From CAZNJQ01 sp964573545 (GTDB lineage Bacteria > Patescibacteriota > Minisyncoccia > Phycocordibacterales > UBA2135), in assembly GCA_964573545.1 (NCBI GenBank), contig CAZNJQ010000029.1, positions 1 through 7,160 of the forward strand: a stretch of DNA of 7,160 nt. Direction: 5' to 3'. The position numbers and the translations under genes were made by a program. Positions 1 through 3,874 of this stretch are shown piece by piece. Below the pieces are notes generated by a model that had not been told where the DNA came from, did no database searches, and worked only from the letters and a program-made list of their open reading frames with translations. Positions within the stretch are counted from its first letter, which is position 1. Every line of letters begins with the position of its first letter.

Positions 1-49
1 AGTCGCCGAGCGAAGCGAGGCGAACCAAAACCGCTTGATTTTTCCTTTC

Positions 50-136
50 TGGTGCGCCGGGCAGGATTCGAACCTGCGTAGCCCTAAGGGCGACAGATTT
101 ACAGTCTGTTGCGATTGACCACTCCGCCACCGACGC
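50..136 (-). tRNA. tRNA-Tyr (anticodon GTA), CCA encoded
   Basis: Read on the minus strand this is a complete class II (long variable arm) tRNA. The acceptor stem GCGTCGG (136-130) pairs with CCGGCGC (60-54), including one T-G pair. The discriminator is A at 53 and CCA is encoded at 52-50. The anticodon arm is ACAGA-CTGTAAA-TCTGT, giving anticodon GTA at 102-100, hence tyrosine. The long variable arm and the T arm with TTCGAAT loop are intact. A36-A37-A38 is the usual MiaA recognition sequence, and miaA lies further along this window. The 5' end is only 3 bp from the stop codon of the GIY-YIG gene, so the two are probably co-transcribed and separated by RNase P. The nearest good promoter lies upstream of that gene at 478-505. 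Confidence 0.96.
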
Positions 137-139
137 AAT

Positions 140-388
140 TTATTTTTTCGCCGCGAGAACCTCCTGAAACGCTCGACCTCCTTTATAACTCTTTATGAGT
201 TTCTCCCGCGCATATGCTTTTCCCCGGTTTCTATATTCTTCTGTGTAGATCAGTTCCAGAGGTCTTCTGTTTTTTGTAGAACGCACATAGCCCGCATTGT
301 GTTCTTTTATTCTTGTTTTTATATCCGAAGTACAGCCAATATAGTGTTTTCTATCTCTCATGCTCCTCAAAATATAAACATACCACAT
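140..388 (-). CDS. GIY-YIG nuclease-like protein (YhbQ/UPF0213 type), 82 aa
   Basis: This is a small single-domain GIY-YIG protein. The first strand is YVYIL (residues 3-7, Y5 in the GIY position). It is followed by YIG (16-18), the conserved arginine R26 in the helix TRIKEH, H30-N31-A-G, and the presumed metal-binding glutamate E62 in AREKLIK. All key residues of the fold are present, and the length is normal for the stand-alone family. GIY-YIG enzymes cut DNA, but the target of these short versions is generally unknown. The start ATG at 388 is chosen because the typical MWYVYIL N-terminus begins there; no Shine-Dalgarno is visible ahead of it. The ATG follows a broken copy of the tRNA-Tyr 5' half by 9 bases, and the stop lies 3 bases before the intact tRNA-Tyr, so the gene fills the gap between the two copies almost exactly. 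Homing or transposition activity is an inference from this context only. Confidence 0.9.
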   Translation of the reverse strand: MWYVYILRSMRDRKHYIGCTSDIKTRIKEHNAGYVRSTKNRRPLELIYTEEYRNRGKAYAREKLIKSYKGGRAFQEVLAAKK

Positions 389-397
389 AAGACGAGC

Positions 398-451
398 CTG
401 TTGCGATTGACTTCACCCCGCCATAGGCGGGGCAAGCTCCGCCACCGACGC
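398..451 (-). pseudogene. Broken copy of the tRNA-Tyr 5' half, D-loop interrupted
   Basis: Two stretches are identical to the intact tRNA-Tyr. Bases 437-451 equal 122-136 (15/15: acceptor 5' strand and start of D arm), and 398-411 equal 106-119 (14/14: rest of the D arm and most of the anticodon-stem 5' strand). Between them, two D-loop bases of the real tRNA (120-121) are replaced by 25 bases (412-436) that form the hairpin CCCCGCC-ATA-GGCGGGG. Identity stops one base before the end of the 5' anticodon-stem strand, and there is no 3' half. It cannot give a functional tRNA. It lies just downstream of the promoter at 478-505, where the start of a normal tRNA gene would be expected. Confidence 0.85.
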
Positions 452-477
452 TTTTGTTTGGTTGACGAGGCACAGTT

Positions 478-505
478 ATTGTAGCATACGAGAATTGAAT
501 TTCAA
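478..505 (-). promoter_or_regulatory. Sigma-70-type promoter for the tRNA-Tyr/GIY-YIG unit
   Basis: On the minus strand TTGAAA (505-500) and TACAAT (483-478) are separated by 16 bp, each one base from consensus. Transcription would start near 471, about 20 bases before the broken tRNA copy. It would run through that copy, the GIY-YIG gene and the intact tRNA-Tyr. No equally good promoter was seen closer to the intact tRNA. Confidence 0.6.
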
Positions 506-545
506 AAACCATCTGAAATTGCCCCACGTTTCGACTGTGTATTAT

Positions 546-576
546 AAAACCGACAGTTATGCACTGTCGGTTTTTT
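546..576 (-). terminator. Rho-independent terminator of the acyltransferase gene
   Basis: A perfect 8-bp stem CCGACAGT (550-557) / ACTGTCGG (563-570) with a 5-base loop is followed on the minus strand by a TTTT-rich tail (549-541). On the plus strand it is followed by six T (571-576), so it could work in both directions. The acyltransferase stop codon (559-557) is inside the hairpin. Confidence 0.8.
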
Positions 577-1273
577 GTATGGCGCGGAGCTCATTTATCC
601 GGCTCATGATGTAGTGTGCTCCGTACTCATAGTCTGATGACGTAAGCTCTCCGTGCGTTCGCTCTCCCCAGATATCTTCGGCGGCGATAGGTTTCCCAAC
701 GGTAAGCGTCACGTGTAATTTTCGCAAAAAGAATTTTTGGAACGTTGCACCGTATGTTCCCGATATCGCTATGGGGATGACCACGGCCTGTGTCTTATGA
801 AGCAGGAATGCGACACCGCGTTTTCCTTCGTTGAGGTGCCCATTTTTTGTGATTTTTCCTTCCGGGAATATGGCGATGCTTCGTCCGCGTGAGAGCATGT
901 CGAGTTGATGACGAAGTGCCATCTTTAGATTTTGCTTCCAGACATATACCGGATGTGCTCCGAGCATTTTAAAGAACGTATCCGTGTATATGTATGCCCT
1001 CCAGCCGAATTTCTTTTTCTTGAATAGCCGCGCCTCGTCGGCGGCATAGAAGAGGGGGATATGCGGGCTCCATGGGTTGAATATCCCGGCGAGGACGACG
1101 GGGTCTACTTCGCTCGCGTGATTTGCCGCGAAGATAGCCGTCCTTCCCTCAAGCGCGCGTATGTGCTCGAATCCATGCACCTCGTATCTGGAGAGTGCTT
1201 TGAGCACCCATCGTCCAGGGATAAGAAAAATTGCTTGAATAATAAGCGGAGGGAGCCAATAGAATCTGTTCAT
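557..1273 (-). CDS. 1-acylglycerol-3-phosphate acyltransferase-like protein (PlsC family), 238 aa
   Basis: Members of this family transfer an acyl chain to lysophosphatidic acid or related lipids at the inner face of the cytoplasmic membrane. The catalytic NHxxxxD motif is present as N51-H52 to D57 (NHASEVDP). The glycerol-phosphate-binding block FPEG is at 136-139, and the VIPIAISG block is at 165-172. The N-terminal 25 residues are hydrophobic and probably associate with the membrane. Length is normal. The ATG at 1273 is chosen because GAGG lies 5 bases upstream and the hydrophobic helix starts directly after it. An in-frame ATG at 1330 and a TTG at 1333 would add 19 or 20 residues but have no Shine-Dalgarno. 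The exact acyl acceptor cannot be told from sequence, so no symbol is given. The gene appears to be its own transcription unit, ending in the terminator that contains its stop codon. Confidence 0.9.
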   Translation of the reverse strand: MNRFYWLPPLIIQAIFLIPGRWVLKALSRYEVHGFEHIRALEGRTAIFAANHASEVDPVVLAGIFNPWSPHIPLFYAADEARLFKKKKFGWRAYIYTDTFFKMLGAHPVYVWKQNLKMALRHQLDMLSRGRSIAIFPEGKITKNGHLNEGKRGVAFLLHKTQAVVIPIAISGTYGATFQKFFLRKLHVTLTVGKPIAAEDIWGERTHGELTSSDYEYGAHYIMSRINELRAIQKTDSA

Positions 1274-1371
1274 CCGTGCCTCGTGCCGTATTCTCACGAA
1301 ACGTCTCTTCTCAGTAAAACACCCCGACATCAAAAAGGCAACGTTGTTACCCCGTGTTTCTTTCGGGAATA

Positions 1372-1391
1372 CCCCGATGCTTGCATCGGGG
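1372..1391. repeat. Perfect intergenic inverted repeat upstream of the acyltransferase gene
   Basis: CCCCGATGC (1372-1380) and GCATCGGGG (1383-1391) are perfect inverted repeats 2 bases apart. No T-run follows on either strand, so it is not an obvious terminator. It lies in the 190-base gap between the acyltransferase and GNAT genes. A shorter GC-rich dyad (AGCCG/CGGCT) with five following T lies around 1416-1436. No coding sequence was seen in this gap. Confidence 0.6.
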
Positions 1392-1458
1392 GAACCTCTA
1401 TTCTTCGAGGATTTTAGCCGCGCTGCCGGCTTTTTAAATATGCGCGATGAAAGTGTGT

Positions 1459-1487
1459 AAAAATACCCCTGCCATTTGGCGGGGGTA
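1459..1487 (-). terminator. Rho-independent terminator of the GNAT gene
   Basis: The stem 1464-1473 / 1478-1487 has 10 pairs with one G-T wobble and a 4-base loop. On the minus strand it is followed by five T (1463-1459). A second stem, CGTGGC/GCCACG (1507-1523), begins directly after the GNAT stop codon but has no T-run. Confidence 0.7.
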
Positions 1488-1523
1488 GTATCCTTTTATG
1501 TTTGCGCGTGGCGTTCTGCCACG

Positions 1524-2057
1524 TTACACGATTTTTTTTCTGTACACGTTTGTCTCGCGTTTAACGTAGCCGCGCCGGATATAGAATTTATTTGCCGCGA
1601 CGCGCGACGGGTTACTCGTCAGGTCTATGTACGCGACATTGTTTTCTTTCGCAATCGCACACAGCATGTCATCTATCTTGTCTGCGATACCAGCCCCGCG
1701 ATATGCCCCATCGACGACCACTTGCTCAACGAGCGCTTTTTTCGTACTGTCATCAAGCTCTACTATATGCAGTGACGCCTTGCCGACAATGGTACCGGGA
1801 GATGCGCCGGATGGGTCATGCGATGCATCCCGTGCGACGACCAAGAAAACGTTTTTTTGCCGGAGAAATCGCAAAAAATCGTGAGGTGTTATCGAGGCAC
1901 GCGTGCTCCCGAGCTGCTTGTTCAGGTTATTGATATCCGTAATATCGCGGAGTGCTCCTGAGCCGTCATAGCATGCGACGTGTATCATGTCGTGTGATGC
2001 GTCTTTCATTTTCTCAATGAACGATATCACACGGAGGGTTGTTTTTCCACGTTGCAT
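1524..2057 (-). CDS. GNAT-family N-acetyltransferase, 177 aa
   Basis: GNAT enzymes move an acetyl group from acetyl-CoA to an amine on a small molecule or protein. The pyrophosphate-binding motif A is visible as YRGAGIADKI (119-128, fitting R-x-x-G-x-A). The C-terminal motif B is NKFYIRRGY (156-164), typical of the Y/F-rich helix and following strand. Substrate cannot be predicted. The start is uncertain. ATG 2057 is used here, but it has no Shine-Dalgarno and lies inside the -35 box of the divergent rpmG promoter. ATG 2009 (GAG just upstream) would give a 161-residue protein and still keep the fold. A GTG at 2096 is also in frame. A minus-strand TATAGT at 2079-2074 could drive a nearly leaderless message from 2057. 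The gene ends in its own terminator. Confidence 0.85.
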   Translation of the reverse strand: MQRGKTTLRVISFIEKMKDASHDMIHVACYDGSGALRDITDINNLNKQLGSTRASITPHDFLRFLRQKNVFLVVARDASHDPSGASPGTIVGKASLHIVELDDSTKKALVEQVVVDGAYRGAGIADKIDDMLCAIAKENNVAYIDLTSNPSRVAANKFYIRRGYVKRETNVYRKKIV

Positions 2058-2080
2058 TTTTAGGGTATCTGTACTATACT
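2052..2080 (+). promoter_or_regulatory. Promoter of rpmG
   Basis: TTGCAT (2052-2057) and TATACT (2075-2080) are separated by exactly 17 bp. The predicted start near 2087 gives a leader of about 35 bases before rpmG. The sequence around the -10 box (AGTATAGTAC read on the minus strand) is nearly palindromic, so a divergent promoter for the GNAT gene may share it. Confidence 0.65.
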
Positions 2081-2121
2081 TCCATGTTAACCACACTCAG
2101 TTTTTAAATGCGATCATAACT

Positions 2122-2280
2122 ATGGCACAGAAACATCTCATAAAACTCGCGTGCGAGAAATGTAAACGCATCAATTATTGGAGCAGGAAGAACAAGAAGA
2201 GCGTCGAGCGGAAGATAGAGCTCAAGAAGTATTGCCGGTGGTGCAAAAAACATACTGCCCACAAGGAATCGAAAAAATAA
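2122..2280 (+). CDS. rpmG: Large ribosomal subunit protein bL33, zinc-ribbon type, 52 aa
   Basis: The protein is a component of the 50S subunit near the E site. It is a typical short, lysine-rich L33. The N-terminus runs MAQKHLIKLACEKC, followed by RINYWSRKNKK and a C-terminal CRWC. Four cysteines in two pairs (C11, C14, C38, C41) form the zinc ribbon of the Cys-containing type. Length (52) is normal for the family. The ATG at 2122 is the only sensible start. No Shine-Dalgarno is visible in the short leader, which is AT-rich. The gene is monocistronic: its own promoter lies upstream, the divergent GNAT gene is on one side, and a convergent unknown gene is on the other. A weak AAGAGT/ACTCTT dyad followed by T residues (2279-2316) may end the transcript. 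Confidence 0.97.
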   Translation: MAQKHLIKLACEKCKRINYWSRKNKKSVERKIELKKYCRWCKKHTAHKESKK

Positions 2281-2328
2281 GAGTACCCGATATCTTTTCC
2301 CTTAGCGCACTCTTTTGTATTTTGTATC

Positions 2329-2352
2329 AAAAAAAGACCCCTCAAGGGGGGT
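2329..2352 (-). terminator. Rho-independent terminator of the 93-residue protein gene
   Basis: The CCCC (2338-2341) / GGGG dyad (around 2346-2351) is followed on the minus strand by seven T, interrupted by one C-containing base pair near the stem. It begins 10 bases after the stop codon of the minus-strand gene. Confidence 0.65.
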
Positions 2353-2361
2353 TAGGTAGCG

Positions 2362-2643
2362 CTATGAACTTGAGATGATTTCATCGCCAATTTTAACCTC
2401 CGTCCAGCTGTGTACTTCACCATCTGCTCCGGTTTTATGCCGTGCGGTAGCAGACAGTTTTGTTCCGTCCGTGAAAGTGATAGAAAGGAGCTCCGTGTCT
2501 TCCATCTTCAGCAACTCCGCACCTGAGATCGTCTTCCCGCCCAGCGCACCCATGCTTTCATGCTTTGATTTCTCGTGAGCATTTTTTCTGCTTTTTGGGG
2601 GCATACCTGCACGGAGACCATCAAAGGGTTTATGGCCGCTCAT
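2362..2643 (-). CDS. Unknown small protein, 93 aa, possibly with a repeat-derived N-terminus
   Basis: No family is recognised with confidence. Residues 1-13 include FDGLRAG, a peptide I recall as a common translation of short dispersed repeats in Parcubacteria-type genomes. The conserved protein may therefore begin at the second methionine (codon at 2604, MPPKSRKN). After a basic, lysine- and histidine-rich stretch (about residues 16-30) comes a compact region from about 34 to 93 that alternates short strands. The order ITFTDGTKLSAT, ARH, HSWTEV, KIGDEI resembles the beta pattern of Hint/intein-type domains. The nucleophilic Cys/Ser start and the C-terminal HN that would define one are missing. 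No signal peptide or membrane segment is present. The purine-rich GAGAAGAAAAG before ATG 2643 could be the ribosome-binding site. The gene ends at a strong terminator. Confidence 0.6.
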   Translation of the reverse strand: MSGHKPFDGLRAGMPPKSRKNAHEKSKHESMGALGGKTISGAELLKMEDTELLSITFTDGTKLSATARHKTGADGEVHSWTEVKIGDEIISSS

Positions 2644-2712
2644 CTTTTCTTCTCGCCTCTGTTTCCTGCCGCTTAAAGTATCACGAGCATATCATTCAGG
2701 CAAGCGCGCCTA

Positions 2713-2741
2713 TTCAATAATGTCTGAATTTTTGTTATAAA
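2713..2741 (+). promoter_or_regulatory. Possible promoter of tRNA-Trp
   Basis: TATAAA (2736-2741) lies 15 bases before the tRNA 5' end. TTCAAT (2713-2718) is 17 bp upstream of it but matches the -35 consensus only partly. The surrounding sequence is distinctly AT-rich. Confidence 0.4.
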
Positions 2742-2755
2742 TAAAAATAACGGAT

Positions 2756-2826
2756 GGGTCCATAGTTCAATGGTAGAATGGCGGTCTCCAAAACCGCTGA
2801 TCCAGGTTCGAATCCTGGTGGACCCG
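2756..2826 (+). tRNA. tRNA-Trp (anticodon CCA), CCA tail not encoded
   Basis: This is a complete 71-base cloverleaf. Acceptor GGGTCCA pairs with TGGACCC with discriminator G73, the usual bacterial tRNA-Trp base. The D arm is followed by anticodon stem GCGGT/ACCGC with loop CTCCAAA, giving anticodon CCA at 2788-2790. The T arm is CCAGG-TTCGAAT-CCTGG. Position 36-38 is AAA, matching MiaA's recognition sequence. The mature end is followed by TAACGG, so the CCA tail must be added enzymatically, unlike the tRNA-Tyr in this window. A near-exact copy of its last 17 bases occurs at 2996-3012. Confidence 0.97.
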
Positions 2827-2883
2827 TAACGGTTTTTCAAGATGCCCTTTGTGGACATTTGAAAAAATGTTTATGAAATCACG

Positions 2884-3012
2884 ACAGGATTCGAACACGA
2901 AAAGGGGTCGGGAAAAACTGTAGTTTTTCCCGTGGCGGATTCTTCAAACCGATGGGTTTGAAAACGCAGTCACGCCTTGGCGGGACGAGTAGTGAGATTC
3001 CTGGTGGACCCG
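2884..3012 (+). repeat. tRNA-Trp-derived block: T-arm-like segment, three hairpins, copy of the tRNA 3' end
   Basis: The 305 bases between tRNA-Trp and the next gene contain no convincing coding sequence but clear structure. Bases 2996-3012 repeat the tRNA's last 17 bases (2810-2826) with one mismatch, including the discriminator. Bases 2884-2895 match its T arm in two ways: as a perfect 12-base inverted copy of 2806-2817, or as a direct copy CAGG-A-TTCGAA with one extra base. Between the two lie three stems: CGGGAAAAACT/AGTTTTTCCCG (2909-2932, 11 bp perfect), TTCAAACC/GGTTTGAA (2943-2962, 8 bp) and CGCC/GGCG (2973-2982). It reads like a second tRNA-Trp 3' half opened at the T loop by about 100 bases. 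Confidence 0.7.
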
Positions 3013-3037
3013 CAATTTCAAAATCTCTTGCGCGAGA

Positions 3038-3055
3038 AACCCTCGGGTTGTTTTT
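3038..3055 (+). terminator. Weak terminator candidate after the tRNA-Trp block
   Basis: AACCC (3038-3042) and GGGTT (3045-3049) form a short dyad, followed by GTTTTT. The loop is tight and the stem short. It is the only candidate found to end the tRNA-Trp transcript, which would then include the duplicated 3' end. Confidence 0.35.
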
Positions 3056-3072
3056 CTGTGTTTGCATACAAC

Positions 3073-3102
3073 TTGTGCATATCGATAACGGCGTGGTATA
3101 AA
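3073..3102 (+). promoter_or_regulatory. Promoter candidate for the secreted protein gene
   Basis: TTGTGC (3073-3078) and TATAAA (3097-3102) are separated by 18 bp. The start would fall near 3109, giving a leader of about 24 bases that holds the GAGGG ribosome-binding site. Confidence 0.5.
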
Positions 3103-3132
3103 GCATGCAGAGACAGGCGTGAGGGTAGCACT

Positions 3133-3627
3133 ATGTCGCGGAAACTTGTTTCGTCTTTATGCGCAGCTCTTTTAATGGCGGTTCCGCTTTATGCGTACGC
3201 CGAGACGGAGACGACTCCGGAAGCTGTTCAGTCGGAGCTTCCGAGCGGGTATGCATCATGGCCGTCATTTACCGGGTCATGTACCGTCAAAGACAAGTTT
3301 GGCGAAGAATCCAAACTTGATGTCGCATTATTTTTTGACATAGGCAAAGGACGCACACAGGAGGTTGCAAAATACAATCTTGGAGAAAAAACGGCTTTTT
3401 GGTTTTTGGAAGTCGGGGATTCCTACGAATCGCTCTCGATAAAAATGTATTTCTTCAAAGGCGAAAGAGTGTGGAAATACGATTCTTCAAATACTCAGGA
3501 TGCGGTGCCAATTCTTGAAACATGGCCGAAGCTGGACGTCCTAGTGTTGAAAAATTGCCCGGATCTTTCTGAATCCATGATGAGGTTTCTGCTAAACATT
3601 GAGAACTCCATTCCCGACAAACAATGA
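3133..3627 (+). CDS. Unknown secreted protein with signal peptide, 164 aa
   Basis: The protein starts with a clear Sec signal peptide: MSRK, a hydrophobic core from L5 to about Y20, then the cleavage context AYA before ETETTPE (cut after about residue 23). The mature part of about 140 residues is acidic to neutral and rich in aromatic residues and strands (VALFFDIG, TAFWFLEVG, IKMYFFKGERVW). It has two cysteines, one early (GSCTV) and one late (KNCPD), that could form a disulfide outside the membrane. There is no lipobox and no second membrane segment. I do not recognise the family. ATG 3133 is preceded by GAGGG 7 bases upstream. The open frame extends upstream to 2977, but that part lies in the tRNA-derived block and is not considered coding. 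A strong terminator follows. Confidence 0.8.
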   Translation: MSRKLVSSLCAALLMAVPLYAYAETETTPEAVQSELPSGYASWPSFTGSCTVKDKFGEESKLDVALFFDIGKGRTQEVAKYNLGEKTAFWFLEVGDSYESLSIKMYFFKGERVWKYDSSNTQDAVPILETWPKLDVLVLKNCPDLSESMMRFLLNIENSIPDKQ

Positions 3628-3651
3628 ATAATGTCCCTGTCGGCAAGATTT

Positions 3652-3677
3652 AAAAGCACGCACCCGCGTGCTTTTTT
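3652..3677 (+). terminator. Strong bidirectional terminator between convergent genes
   Basis: GCACGC (3656-3661) and GCGTGC (3666-3671) form a perfect stem with loop ACCC, flanked by AAAA on the left and TTTTTT on the right (3672-3677). It follows the secreted-protein gene by 24 bases and can also stop minus-strand transcription coming from miaA. Confidence 0.88.
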
Positions 3678-3727
3678 GTGTGGCCACAAGCGCGGCTCAT
3701 AGAAGCTCTTCACGCACGAAGGGCAAA

Positions 3728-3874
3728 CTACGGCATATTACCACGCGACAGAAGATGAAGTGCCGCAGTATCTAGGGGAATTACTTCAGGTATTGTCTTA
3801 TGGTTCTTCAGCCTCTGTGATTCCCATATCCTCTCCACGGTAATCTTTCTATCTGCGCTGTTGTATGCGCTCAC
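3728..3874 (-). CDS. Possible 48-residue ORF overlapping the miaA stop codon
   Basis: A GTG codon (3874-3872) shares GTGA with the miaA stop, a common arrangement for translationally coupled genes. The frame stays open for 48 codons to a TAG at 3730-3728. The predicted peptide has normal-looking composition with mixed charged and hydrophobic residues (for example RKITVERIWESQ and LDTAALHLLSRG) and no membrane segment or signal peptide. I do not recognise it. AGGA lies 11 bases before the GTG, rather far for a ribosome-binding site. The bidirectional terminator at 3652-3677 follows about 50 bases later, so the frame would be inside the miaA transcript. It could equally be untranslated miaA trailer; without homologs this is a weak call. 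Confidence 0.3.
   Translation of the reverse strand: MSAYNSADRKITVERIWESQRLKNHKTIPEVIPLDTAALHLLSRGNMP

Noticed and set aside
1..49. Purine-rich CGAGCGAAGCGAGG stretch at the window start
   Set aside because: It has only a short dyad and no T-run, so neither a terminator nor a gene can be supported.
140..451. Group I intron carrying the GIY-YIG gene in tRNA-Tyr
   Set aside because: The ORF fills almost the whole interval, leaving no room for an intron core, and the downstream tRNA is complete rather than a 3' exon.
1061..1417. Plus-strand open frame opposite the acyltransferase gene
   Set aside because: The minus strand carries the clear PlsC-family motifs; this frame is a shadow without any recognisable domain.
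2673..2858. Minus-strand open frame covering tRNA-Trp
   Set aside because: It is the complement of the tRNA gene; such frames are a frequent annotation artefact.
2884..2895. Minus-strand tRNA suggested by a T-arm-like segment
   Set aside because: No acceptor stem, D arm or anticodon arm can be built around it on the minus strand.
2977..3132. Upstream extension of the secreted protein frame
   Set aside because: It runs through the tRNA-derived block, and the signal peptide with a good ribosome-binding site starts at 3133.
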